A DNA stretch of 64,000 nucleotides from Mycobacterium dioxanotrophicus. Its GTDB lineage: Bacteria; Actinomycetota; Actinomycetes; Mycobacteriales; Mycobacteriaceae. The position numbers and the translations under genes are program-made. The notes under the pieces are model-generated. The model made no database searches and was not told the origin of the DNA. It was given only the letters and a program-made list of their open reading frames with translations. The DNA is taken from contig NZ_CP020809.1 in assembly GCF_002157835.1 (NCBI RefSeq), positions 7,502,001 to 7,566,000 of the forward strand, read 5' to 3'. Positions 52,514 through 64,000 of this stretch are shown here, piece after piece; the stretch's first letter is position 1, and every line of letters begins with the position of its first letter.

Positions 52514-53583
52514 ACGCCCCTACGTGCACGCCTGTCGCCAGGAGCAACTCGTTTGGAGAGCACTGAAATGCGCCGCCACTCCGTTGACTGCACCTTTCGA
52601 TGCAGCACGCTTATCTCGACCCGACCGGCATCACGACCTGAACGGATCGTCCGCTCCTCCACGGCCAGCGCAATTTTCGGTTCCGCTGGCGGCCAAAATC
52701 CTTCCCGGCGACCCGACGCATCGGCAGGTTGCCAGTCGACGTACCCGATCTGCTGAAGGGCCCGTAGCGCCGCGGCGGCCGATCGGGGCCTGCGGGCGAC
52801 ACTTCGCGAAGCCATCTCCAGCACCAAGCGTTCCAACTTTGTTGGAATCACCGGGCCCAACCTGAAATGCCGGTCAGCGACCGCCCGCTGGCCGCGATTC
52901 AAACGATTCGTAATGTCGACGTTGTCCAAAATTGCGTAGTCCAGAGGTCCACCGAACAACTCCAACAGGGTGAATCCTGCGCTGTAGATGTCGCCAGCAA
53001 CCCCGTACCGCTGCACCGCCAACTCGGGCGGCCGGTACAAGCGCGTTCCACCATTGCCGTCTGCCTCGTCCAACTCGTCCATGCGGGCCGCATTACCGAG
53101 ATCTCCCAGGTACGCGCTACTGAAATCGTCGTCGAGAAATACATTGCCAGGCTTGATGTCCCGATGAAGTATCCGCTGCTCCACATGCAAGTAATGCAGC
53201 GCTGTCAACAGTTGCCGTGCGATCCCCATGCCTTGATACAACGACAGCTCGCCACGGGCTTCCAGCACACTGTGAAGGCTGCCATCGGCGTAAAACGGCA
53301 TGGTGAACGTGATGCACTTGAGATTTCTCGGGAGCCCGGGCGTCCACTGGGCCTCCCATACCTGGACAAGATGATCATTCTTGATCTTGTTGAGCAGCCC
53401 TGGCTCGCTGAGCGCAAGTGCATCCGGGAGTCCGAGGAGGCTGACCGTCTTCTGGACAACGGGCCGATTGAAAATCTCGTGCCAGCACTTGTACGTCTCG
53501 GCGCTGTTGCCTTCGCTAATCGTCTCCAGGAATTGATATGTCGGCTTGTCGATGCGCTCGCCAAGCAGCAGTGCCCGCGCCAT
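52465..53583 (-). CDS. Ser/Thr protein kinase-like protein, accessory
   Basis: 372 residues, soluble. Kinase features: a degenerate glycine loop ISEGNSAET, the ATP lysine Lys45 (RPVVQK), HRDIKPGN (140-147), and DLG (161-163) replacing DFG, then GGTRLYRPPEL at the activation segment. The alpha-C helix is short and its glutamate is unclear. A strand-rich C-terminal region (about 295-372) is unassigned. No membrane helix or PASTA domain, unlike PknA/PknB. The ATG shares one base with the stop of the RNase H-like gene upstream (TAATG), so the two are coupled. Substrate unknown. Confidence 0.78.
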   Translation of the reverse strand: MARALLLGERIDKPTYQFLETISEGNSAETYKCWHEIFNRPVVQKTVSLLGLPDALALSEPGLLNKIKNDHLVQVWEAQWTPGLPRNLKCITFTMPFYADGSLHSVLEARGELSLYQGMGIARQLLTALHYLHVEQRILHRDIKPGNVFLDDDFSSAYLGDLGNAARMDELDEADGNGGTRLYRPPELAVQRYGVAGDIYSAGFTLLELFGGPLDYAILDNVDITNRLNRGQRAVADRHFRLGPVIPTKLERLVLEMASRSVARRPRSAAAALRALQQIGYVDWQPADASGRREGFWPPAEPKIALAVEERTIRSGRDAGRVEISVLHRKVQSTEWRRISVLSKRVAPGDRRARRGVYDAIVAFCANRWPVR

Positions 53584-54038
53584 TACCGCCGGCCTCCACA
53601 CAGGGCACCCAACGCCGCGATGTCCCGCTTTTTGGACCAGTGCTTGCCAACCACCGGCAGAACCAGCGCACTATGCGTCGACAACTGCCCAGACTGCGGT
53701 AAGCCGAGCTTGGACCGCACATCAGGCCGAGACAGCCGCGCCGTGGGCACCTGTGCCCGCGCACCCGCAATCAAAATTGCCGTTTCAATGGCAATTCGCG
53801 GGACCAACGCTGCATAAGTGTCACTGTAATTGTTCTCCGGACTCACGATTACGATCCGCGTAATCGCCCGCTCGCGGATGAGGAGTTCAACCGCATTCGC
53901 CAACTCACTCAGACCCTCACTACCCGCCATTCCTGGGGGAACCATGAGTTTGAAGGGCTCGGATTCCTCGATCGCGTCCCCGTCCAGGATCGCACAGTAC
54001 GCCACCGCTCCCGCCACATTGATTCCCAGGACCGCCAC
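53583..54038 (-). CDS. RNase H-fold-like protein of unknown function
   Basis: 151 residues. The opening MAVLGINVAGAVAYCAILDG has the shape of the first hairpin of RuvC/RNase H-like or DUF3010-type folds, with VIVSPENNYSDTYAA and a helix AIETAILIAGA next. Only some of the expected acidic residues can be placed (Glu in SPENN), so nuclease activity is uncertain. It is coupled to the kinase gene (TAATG) and divergent from the DUF3800 gene, 140 bases away. Confidence 0.55.
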   Translation of the reverse strand: MAVLGINVAGAVAYCAILDGDAIEESEPFKLMVPPGMAGSEGLSELANAVELLIRERAITRIVIVSPENNYSDTYAALVPRIAIETAILIAGARAQVPTARLSRPDVRSKLGLPQSGQLSTHSALVLPVVGKHWSKKRDIAALGALCGGRR

Positions 54039-54178
54039 GCAGACCTCCTCTGTCGAAATAGATTACGGACTATCGCGTGGATACGAAAGTAGGTGTAGAG
54101 GTCCGACTTGCCACAACGCACCTTGGTGCCGCGTGTTGTCGCGGGCGTTCCCTTCAGAGCCATGGCAGCATTTCTCAT

Positions 54179-54940
54179 GTGCTATTTGCGTATGTGGATG
54201 AATCCGGGAATACCGGCTTGCCCGATTCTGGCGGTTCGGCCGCGTACACACTCGGATGCGTAATGGTCGACGCCGATCTTTGGCCAGCGTCATTCGACGA
54301 AATCATTGCTTTTCGGCGCCGTATTCGAGACACGTTCCGGGTTCCGATGCGCGCCGAAATCAAGGCCAACTATCTGCTACGCAACTCAGGTGACCTGCGA
54401 GGACTGAACCTGGCCCCCCGCCAAAGGTTCGTCATCTACCGAGCCCACTTACGGCAGCTGCGGATGCTCAACGCTCGCGCATTCGCGGTCGTAGTCGATA
54501 AGGCGCGCCATCCGGCAGCGACACAGACCGATTACTTTGACCTTGCTTGGGAAGGCTTACTCCAGCGTCTGGAGCGCACCAGCTCCGCTGAAAAACAAGT
54601 GTTCTCACTGCTGCACGATCAAGGCGAGAACGATGCGGTGCGACGCTGGACCCGCAAGGCTCGCCGTCATTTGCCGGCTGGTAGTGCCTACGGGACCGGC
54701 TCCATACGCCGGCGTGCCCACAGGCTTGTCGATGATCCAATTCCGTTGAAGTCAAGCAGCTCATACTTCATCCAAATGTCAGATCTTGTTGCCTACGCGG
54801 CGTTCCGCGCTCACATCGCTCCCACATCGCAGCTCGCGCGCATATGCCCTCAAACCATGTGGGAGAACATTGGCCCGGCAACTTTCACAGCCGCGAGCGG
54901 GTTCCGGCCCCGTTCAGCACCCGGGATCGTCTTGAGATAA
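54179..54940 (+). CDS. DUF3800 domain-containing protein
   Basis: 253 residues. The DUF3800 start FAYVDESGNTG, with the conserved Asp and Glu, is followed by LHDQGENDAVRRW in the middle and the late YFIQMSDLVAYAAFR. The Asp/Glu layout suggests an RNase H-like nuclease fold. DUF3800 genes are frequent in phage-defence islands and mobile DNA. GTG at 54179 directly precedes the first conserved strand. A strong hairpin follows the stop. Confidence 0.82.
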   Translation: MLFAYVDESGNTGLPDSGGSAAYTLGCVMVDADLWPASFDEIIAFRRRIRDTFRVPMRAEIKANYLLRNSGDLRGLNLAPRQRFVIYRAHLRQLRMLNARAFAVVVDKARHPAATQTDYFDLAWEGLLQRLERTSSAEKQVFSLLHDQGENDAVRRWTRKARRHLPAGSAYGTGSIRRRAHRLVDDPIPLKSSSSYFIQMSDLVAYAAFRAHIAPTSQLARICPQTMWENIGPATFTAASGFRPRSAPGIVLR

Positions 54941-54946
54941 TAGAGA

Positions 54947-54973
54947 CCTCCCGGACTCAGAGAGTCCGGGAGG
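54947..54973 (+). terminator. Hairpin terminator after the DUF3800 gene
   Basis: CCTCCCGGACT pairs with AGTCCGGGAGG (11 bases, 12 with the closing C-G), with a tight loop, 7 bases past the stop. Confidence 0.8.
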
Positions 54974-55104
54974 CGGAAAGTGCCTAACCGGATCATCGGA
55001 CCCGGGTCAGCCCTTGGTTGCCAAGGTACAAGCACCCTGATGCCAACAAGGGTATCTACTACAGCGTGTTGTAAACAAATTAAACCAACTTTTAGCATGC
55101 AGTG

Positions 55105-55377
55105 ATGGCCGGCACCTACGGACCCCATCCTCTGAGCTCGCAGCTGCAGGTGAAGCTACCCACCAAGCTCGCCAAAAGCCTTCACCTGAAGCCAGGCGAC
55201 GAGTTTTATTGGCGCCATAGCGACGACGACCCGGACATACTGCTCTTCGTACCCGCTGAAGTCCTTGAAAGGCGCTACACGCACGGCGAGCACGCTGAAA
55301 GAGCTGTTCGGACCAGCGCCGATCCACTTCCCAATTCGGAGGAACAGACTGCCCACGATCAAAGACCGTCGGGATGA
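55105..55377 (+). CDS. AbrB-like (SpoVT domain-type) small protein
   Basis: 90 residues. Residues about 10-45 (LQVKLPTKLAKSLHLKPGDEF) follow the swapped-hairpin AbrB pattern: a beta strand, a proline, a helix and then a GD turn. The rest is charged. It is probably a DNA-binding regulator or orphan antitoxin; no toxin gene is adjacent. ATG at 55105 is used; a GTG one codon earlier is possible. It is the last gene before the tRNA cluster. Confidence 0.6.
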   Translation: MAGTYGPHPLSSQLQVKLPTKLAKSLHLKPGDEFYWRHSDDDPDILLFVPAEVLERRYTHGEHAERAVRTSADPLPNSEEQTAHDQRPSG

Positions 55378-55453
55378 CTCGGCGCGCAGTTCCGGAAACC
55401 TGATCGGTGTCGGATGGTGCCAAAGATTTCCAGCCAGCCGACTCGAGGGAAGA

Positions 55454-55525
55454 TGGTGGAGTCACGGGAATCGAACCCCGATCTGAGCCTTGCAAAAGCC
55501 CCGTTCGACCGTTGAACTATGCCCC
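55454..55525 (-). pseudogene. Decayed tRNA-Ala(TGC)-like gene
   Basis: The D stem (GTTC/GAAC) and the anticodon loop TTTGCAA with TGC are intact, and CCA is encoded. The T stem lacks one base (CGGGG against CCCGT), and the acceptor GGGGCAT pairs poorly with the 3' side. Restoring one C would repair most of the T arm and acceptor. It differs strongly from the intact tRNA-Ala 38 bases away, so it is not a simple duplicate and may be phage-derived. Confidence 0.6.
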
Positions 55526-55562
55526 GTCATAGACATGACCGCGGCTGGGAACTGGAAAATTG

Positions 55563-55635
55563 TGGAGCCTAGGAGATTCGAACTCCTGACATCTGCCTTG
55601 CAAAGGCAGCGCTCTACCAACTGAGCTAAGGCCCC
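55563..55635 (-). tRNA. alaT: tRNA-Ala (TGC)
   Basis: 73 bases, full cloverleaf. The acceptor GGGGCCT pairs with AGGCTCC, the D arm is GCTC, the anticodon loop has TGC, and the T arm is AGGAG/CTCCT with GTTCGAATC. CCA is not encoded. It follows tRNA-Ile downstream of gyrA, as in other mycobacteria. Confidence 0.96.
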
Positions 55636-55797
55636 GTGCCTGGGATCAGGACGGCTCTGCCGCCTGGTGCCACACCTCTGCGCCATGTCGGGATCGCCAC
55701 ACGATCACCGCCACAGCTGCCACCGCGAGTGCCAACACCAACTTCATGGTGGACCTCCGGTTGGGCAGTACCGACACGACCGGCAATGCCGGTTCCG

Positions 55798-55871
55798 TGG
55801 GCCTAGGAGGACTCGAACCTCCGACCTCTTCGTTATCAGCGAAGCGCTCTAACCGCCTGAGCTATAGGCCC
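55798..55871 (-). tRNA. ileT: tRNA-Ile (GAT)
   Basis: 74 bases. The acceptor GGGCCTA pairs with TAGGCCC, the anticodon loop CTGATAA has GAT, and the T arm is GGAGG/CCTCC. It lies 59 bases downstream of the DUF3566 gene end and 162 bases from tRNA-Ala; nothing else is seen in that gap. Confidence 0.96.
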
Positions 55872-55930
55872 TTATTGGGGACGACCGAGCAGCGAGATTA
55901 CCGTACCGATGCCCCGTCTCCCAAACCGGA

Positions 55931-56848
55931 TCAATCCCGGTCGGCCAACGTCACCTCCACGCCGCCGACGAGGTCGGTGGTCAGGTTGTAGATGAACGCG
56001 CCGATTGTGGCCATCGCCGTCAGCACGACGATGTTGACCAGGCCGATCAATGCCGCTCCGCCAAAGATCGTGCCGCTGGACACAAGCTCGCCGCCGGCAT
56101 TGCCACCGCTGCTGGTCAGCAGATCGCCCACGTTGCTGTTGAGCTTGCTCCACACGCCCATACCGCCGAGCACGAGGTACAGGAACGCCACCGCGATCAT
56201 CCACACGAAGAACAGCGCCGAGGACAGCACCAGGGCCACCTTCAACACGGTCCACGGGTCCACGCGGCGGATCTGCATGCTGGCCCGGACGGGTCCCTTG
56301 GTCGACGTGCGACTCGCGACCTGGATGCGGCTGGTGGCACCGGAGGACGACGAGCGCGACGCGGCGGGCGCCTCAGCAGTCTTGCGCTGCGGGGGCCGTG
56401 GCGTCGGCCCGGACAGGTCGGGCAGCTCGCTGGCGTAGGCCTCGGTGCGGCCCGGCTCCGACCGCGACGCGTCGGGGCGAGGTGCCTCCGCACGAGCCGG
56501 TTCAGGGCGGGCCGGCTCGGGACGAGGTGGCTCAGGGCGAGGTGGCTCCGGACGCTGCCGTTCGACCTCGACCCCATCCGCGCCCGACACGAAACGCTGC
56601 AACCGCGCCTCGACGCCGGCGGAGTGGCTCCCGGGACTGCGGGCGCTGTCCTGACGCGGCTCGGCAGGCTGCCCGGCGGGGCGGGCAGCCTTGCCCCGCT
56701 GCCACGGTGGCACCTCACCGGTCTCGGTGATGTTGCCCGTCGGGCGGGGCACGTTACCGACGCCCCCGCCCTCGGCCCCTGAGCCGTTGGTACCGCTGCC
56801 GGGCCGGTCGCCCGTACGCGGGTACCCCGGCTCGCTCGGTGAAGTCAC
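55931..56848 (-). CDS. DUF3566 transmembrane protein following gyrA
   Basis: 305 residues. A long hydrophilic N-terminal part (about 1-185) is rich in Pro, Arg, Glu and Ser, with tandem [18 protein letters not shown] repeats. The C-terminal DUF3566 domain begins [18 protein letters not shown], with two membrane helices (about 205-228 and 265-287). The position directly after gyrA is conserved in mycobacteria. Function unknown; an envelope or division-linked role has been suggested from context only. Confidence 0.88.
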   Translation of the reverse strand: MTSPSEPGYPRTGDRPGSGTNGSGAEGGGVGNVPRPTGNITETGEVPPWQRGKAARPAGQPAEPRQDSARSPGSHSAGVEARLQRFVSGADGVEVERQRPEPPRPEPPRPEPARPEPARAEAPRPDASRSEPGRTEAYASELPDLSGPTPRPPQRKTAEAPAASRSSSSGATSRIQVASRTSTKGPVRASMQIRRVDPWTVLKVALVLSSALFFVWMIAVAFLYLVLGGMGVWSKLNSNVGDLLTSSGGNAGGELVSSGTIFGGAALIGLVNIVVLTAMATIGAFIYNLTTDLVGGVEVTLADRD

Positions 56849-56899
56849 CTAACAGCTCCTTAGCTCAGGCCGAGGGCCAGGTGCGCCTCGGCGGCTGCG

Positions 56900-60676
<3,777 letters not shown>

Positions 60677-60831
60677 CTAATCCTCGTTCGTCAGGCACGC
60701 CCGGGCGACCAGAGCAACCTCGGGCAACCCCCAAAGTCTAGTTGGTCAGTAGCTCAGCACCCTGAGACGCGTCGGAGCAATCTCGTCACAACGCCCAGCT
60801 ACCGCCGGACCGCCTTTTTCGAGCGAGCCGG

Positions 60832-61668
60832 CTACCCGGCTTGCGCGACGCGGGCCCGTTCCCGCATCGAAGCGACCACGCCGCCGTCGTTGAGAATGTC
60901 GGTGCCCGTCAGGTAGCCGGCCCGGTCGCTGACGCAGAACGCGAACAGCTCCGCCATCTCTTCGGGCTTGCCCCAGCGGGGTACGGCGGCGTCGGCGACC
61001 ATCGCGCCGGCACCCGCCTGCTCCTCGAGCCGGCCCATCTCGGTATCGACCGAGCCGGGGGACACCGAGACGATGCGCAGTCCCCGGGCGTTGAACCGCT
61101 CGGCCTGCGACGAGCTGTACCACTTCACGAAGTTCTTGCTGATCGCGTAGGCGAGCCCGGAGCGGGCCTGCTCACCGCCGATCCCGCACGCGGTGGCCAT
61201 GCTGCTCATGAACGCCTCGTCGTCGCGCATGGCCAGCGGGAACTGCCCGGTCGGGATCAGCTCGTCGGGCAGCAGATGCGCAGCCATCGACGCCACATTG
61301 ACGATCGCGGCGCCGTCGCCGGCGGCGGCGTAGAAGACCTCGTTGACGTTGACCGTGCCGAGCGCGTTGGTCCTCATCACGTGGTCACCGTCACCCATGC
61401 TGGGGCTCACGCCGGCGGCGTGGATCACCGAAGTGACCGGCCCGAGGCCGGAGGCGGTGTCGAACAGCTCATCCACCGCCTGCCGATCGGTGACGTCGCA
61501 GTGGACGGCGGTCGCGGCGATCCCGAGGTCACGCAGCTCAGCCAGCGCGCCGTCGAGCCGGTCCTGCCGCACATCGCACAGGACGACGGCGTGGTCGCGG
61601 CCGACGACCTTGGCCGTGGCAGTGCCCATACCGCCCGCGCCACCTGTGATCAACGACACTCGAGTCAT
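60832..61668 (-). CDS. Short-chain dehydrogenase/reductase
   Basis: 278 residues. The NAD(P)-binding motif is LITGGAGGMGTATA (about 5-18), NVASMAAH contributes the catalytic Ser, and the Tyr-Lys pair is in YAISK. PGSVDTEM and the C-terminal GTDILNDGG complete the SDR pattern, similar to steroid or alcohol dehydrogenases. ATG at 61668 starts directly before the first strand. It lies between gyrA (155-base gap) and a WXG-type gene; this position is not part of the usual gyrB-gyrA order. Confidence 0.88.
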   Translation of the reverse strand: MTRVSLITGGAGGMGTATAKVVGRDHAVVLCDVRQDRLDGALAELRDLGIAATAVHCDVTDRQAVDELFDTASGLGPVTSVIHAAGVSPSMGDGDHVMRTNALGTVNVNEVFYAAAGDGAAIVNVASMAAHLLPDELIPTGQFPLAMRDDEAFMSSMATACGIGGEQARSGLAYAISKNFVKWYSSSQAERFNARGLRIVSVSPGSVDTEMGRLEEQAGAGAMVADAAVPRWGKPEEMAELFAFCVSDRAGYLTGTDILNDGGVVASMRERARVAQAG

Positions 61669-61711
61669 ACCGCGGACCGTAACGAAATCGGCCCGATCTG
61701 TCACGCCTGGG

Positions 61712-64000
61712 TTACTTGCCCGACTTGCTCTGGATCACTCCGGCGCGCGCCCCGACGTCGTATTCGTTGGTCCATTGCTCCAGGTCGATGCCGTACGCAG
61801 CCTTCAACCGATCCTTGAGCAGCTCCTGTTCGGTCAAACCCTGGACCACAAGGTGCACATCACCGTCGGGCTCGGTCTCCCGCAGCGACGCGAGCGCCGG
61901 ATCATTGACCACGGCGGGATCCTTGCTCTCGAGTCCGTTGAGCACGTTCTGCATCGTCACGCTCGAGTCGACCTCGTTGGTCGCATGCTGGTACGGCACG
62001 CCGTTCTGCGGGTTGGTCACGGCCTGCTGGTCGACGATGCCCATCAGCGCCAGCTTGGCCTGCGGGGCGATGATGTCGACGGCCCACTTGCCCGGTTTCA
62101 TACCGGCCGCGTCAAATGCCGTGGTGGCCACCGATTTCGCGGTGTCGAAGTTCGCCGAGTTCACCGCGTACTGCCACTGCGCGTTGTAGACGTCGTTCTG
62201 ACCCATGGTCGTCTTCGCATCGAGAGTCCCGTCGACCAGGGCGCTGTGCATCTGGCCCGCGAGCTGACCGTAGGTGCTCACGCCGTTGCCGCTGCCGTAC
62301 TGCGCGGCGAGCGCGTTCTCCTGCGCGTACGTGTAACTCGCAGCCTTCACGCCCGCCTCGGGGTCGCTGGCCAGCACCGCGTACATGTTGGCCAACTGGC
62401 TCTTCTGGTCGAAATGATGGACCCCAGGGATGGTTTCGGCGCCGGCGAAGGTGCTGTAGTACGGCGCCAGATCGTCGGCGAGGTTGCGCATCAGATCGGG
62501 ATTGAGCTGACCGGCCGAAATCTTGTCCTGATAGCCGGGGACCCGCAGCAGGTCCTTCTTGTGATCGGCCATGTAATCGGCTGTGGCTTCGGCGATTTGA
62601 CCGTGCAGCTGAGCGTTCTTGGTGTCCACCGGGTCACCCGGCTTGGCGACGGCATCGTCGGCGGTGGTGTGGAACAACTCGGAGACCGTCTTGCCGTTGT
62701 CAGGCCACTCGTGCTGGAAGATGTCTCCGACCAACCGCTGACCGGTGTGCGGATCGGTCACGGCCGCCGCGACGGCGAACTTGTCGTCGCCGACCGAGTG
62801 GAACATCTGCTCGGTGATCTGCTCCTTCTTCGGGTCGGCGCCGTGACCGTCGATGGAGAACATCGTCGTGTCCTTCGGGCCGGTCTCGGCGCGTACCTGC
62901 GCGTCGAGATACTGGCCCGCGACATCCATGACCTTGCCGTCGAGGCTCGAGCCGGCCCGCATGTTGGCGTCGCCCATCCCCGCGATCCGGGCGATGGCCT
63001 GGTTGGTGCCGACGCCGTTGACGTTGATGGTGTTGAAAAGGATCGGGAACCCGGTGCTCTGGGTGCCCGCCATGGTGGATCCGTACTGCACCAGGTCTTT
63101 ACGGGTCAGCGAGTCGCGCATCTTCTGCGGGAGCAGGTTGAAACCGCCGTTGGTCGGGACGTCGACGTTGCCTTCGACCGACGCCGTCACGCGACCGTTG
63201 GACGCGATCTGGAACGTGTTGGCCATGCCCGTGCGGGCATCGGTGGGCAGCGAGTTGAGCAGTTTCTCGATGTCTTCGGGTGACTTGCCGTCCAGGGAGC
63301 GCATCAGGGCGTTGATGTATTCCATCTGCGACGCCGGAATGTCCACGGGCTCACCGGATTGCAGCGCCTTGAGCTGCTCGGGGGTCAGTGAGCCCGCTTC
63401 CTTGAGGCGCTGCAGCACATCCGGCGGGATCTTCCCGCTCTGCAAGGCCTGACCATCGGAGGTGCCCTGCTGGCCGCTGAGCGACGCCGGATTGGTGAAC
63501 TTCGAGATCAGGTTGGCGGCCAGCCCGTTGATGGTCTTGGCCCCGTTGGAGTCCGCGGTGACCAAGGCGTTGACCAGAGTGGTGAGCTCACCGGCGTACT
63601 GCCGGGCCAGCGCGGCGCGCTGCCCGGTGTCCTTGATGCCGGACGTGTCGGTCACCGACCAGTTGTCCCCGACGGTGAACTGCTGCCCGGAGATGGCGAT
63701 GACCTTGTTGAGCACATTGGTACGGGCCGTGCCGATGTCGGTCGCGACGCCGCGCGCGGTCTTGGCCGCACCCTGCAACTCGTCGACGAGCTTCACGGCG
63801 ACCTTGCGGTCGTCGCCGGCCCGGTTCTGGGCGGCCTCGGCCGCCTTGCCCTCCCAATAGCCGCCGCTGGCAGTGTTTTTCACCAGGGACACATACGAGT
63901 CGAACTTCTGCTCGAGCGTCGTACCGAGTTTGTCCCATCCGGCGGCGATGTTGGAGACGACATTGGGATCCATGTTCTGGACCTGGGATTTGGTGAATCC
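61712..64000 (-). CDS. Large WXG-type protein, probable ESX-associated, 5' truncated
   Basis: At least 762 residues are visible. The frame continues upstream of the first Met (63973) to the window edge, reading GFTKSQVQNMDPN, so the start is outside. The N-terminal part is a helical hairpin with GGYWEGKAAEAA, where W-E-G fits the WxG turn of type VII secretion substrates. The long remainder is helical with a central DGHGADPKK region; no catalytic motif is recognised. Such proteins in mycobacteria are annotated only as TPR-repeat-region or hypothetical. Secretion by an ESX system is inferred from the WxG fold, not shown. Confidence 0.6.
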   Translation of the reverse strand, partial: GFTKSQVQNMDPNVVSNIAAGWDKLGTTLEQKFDSYVSLVKNTASGGYWEGKAAEAAQNRAGDDRKVAVKLVDELQGAAKTARGVATDIGTARTNVLNKVIAISGQQFTVGDNWSVTDTSGIKDTGQRAALARQYAGELTTLVNALVTADSNGAKTINGLAANLISKFTNPASLSGQQGTSDGQALQSGKIPPDVLQRLKEAGSLTPEQLKALQSGEPVDIPASQMEYINALMRSLDGKSPEDIEKLLNSLPTDARTGMANTFQIASNGRVTASVEGNVDVPTNGGFNLLPQKMRDSLTRKDLVQYGSTMAGTQSTGFPILFNTINVNGVGTNQAIARIAGMGDANMRAGSSLDGKVMDVAGQYLDAQVRAETGPKDTTMFSIDGHGADPKKEQITEQMFHSVGDDKFAVAAAVTDPHTGQRLVGDIFQHEWPDNGKTVSELFHTTADDAVAKPGDPVDTKNAQLHGQIAEATADYMADHKKDLLRVPGYQDKISAGQLNPDLMRNLADDLAPYYSTFAGAETIPGVHHFDQKSQLANMYAVLASDPEAGVKAASYTYAQENALAAQYGSGNGVSTYGQLAGQMHSALVDGTLDAKTTMGQNDVYNAQWQYAVNSANFDTAKSVATTAFDAAGMKPGKWAVDIIAPQAKLALMGIVDQQAVTNPQNGVPYQHATNEVDSSVTMQNVLNGLESKDPAVVNDPALASLRETEPDGDVHLVVQGLTEQELLKDRLKAAYGIDLEQWTNEYDVGARAGVIQSKSGK

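Overview
The window is high-GC actinobacterial DNA and almost certainly comes from a Mycolicibacterium (rapid-growing Mycobacterium) chromosome close to oriC. The evidence is the conserved cell-division block fhaA-fhaB-pstP-rodA-pbpA-pknA-pknB, with trpG, a DUF881 gene, crgA, a small membrane-protein gene, ppiA and cwsA, and further on tRNA-Ala, tRNA-Ile, the DUF3566 gene and gyrA. The order matches the M. tuberculosis oriC flank, read here in reverse. gyrA carries a full-length 421-residue intein at the active-site tyrosine.

Layout. 1-3424: a 5'-truncated LigB-type dioxygenase, an EVE-domain gene, a methyltransferase and a DUF222/HNH endonuclease. 3491-9009: an MksBEF/Wadjet-type condensin operon (kleisin, winged-helix and SMC ATPase genes) with no recognisable JetD/MksG nuclease beside it. 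9119-17287: monomeric isocitrate dehydrogenase, a MarR regulator divergent from a flavin monooxygenase/hydrolase pair with two perfect operator palindromes, an ArsR/SRPBCC pair with a near-ideal operator, a thioesterase and an amidase. 17401-29147: a compact divergent cluster. The minus arm encodes a beta-domain protein, a polyprenyl synthase, and LuxE-like and LuxC-like proteins. The plus arm encodes three unknown proteins, a class III cyclase fused to an AAA/TPR sensor, and an FAD oxidoreductase. Nearly all junctions overlap by 1-4 bases. I do not recognise this as a described pathway. 29161-31550: a KAP P-loop NTPase next to tRNA-Leu(CAG).

31811-45075 is the conserved cell-wall growth and phosphosignalling block. 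PknA and PknB phosphorylate, PstP dephosphorylates, FhaA and FhaB read phosphothreonine, RodA and PbpA polymerise and cross-link peptidoglycan, and CrgA and CwsA connect this to the divisome and pole. Two very short ORFs, each joined to the next gene by an ATGA overlap, sit just before pstP and just before pknA.

45156-55450 looks like an accessory island inserted between the cwsA side and the tRNA-Ala/tRNA-Ile/gyrA side. It carries a repeat-bearing lipoprotein-SRPBCC fusion, a frameshifted pseudogene, and a three-gene operon (TIR-like protein, two-TM macro-domain protein, HIT hydrolase) that matches the type II Thoeris anti-phage architecture with an extra HIT gene. It also carries an IS1380-family element that has split a ribbon-helix-helix gene cleanly at a CTAG target, a kinase/RNase H-like/DUF3800 group, and an AbrB-like gene. 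A decayed tRNA-Ala(TGC) copy marks its gyrA-side edge. 55563-64000: tRNA-Ala, tRNA-Ile, the DUF3566 gene, intein-containing gyrA, an SDR, and the start-truncated gene of a large WXG-type protein, in the place where gyrB would usually precede gyrA.
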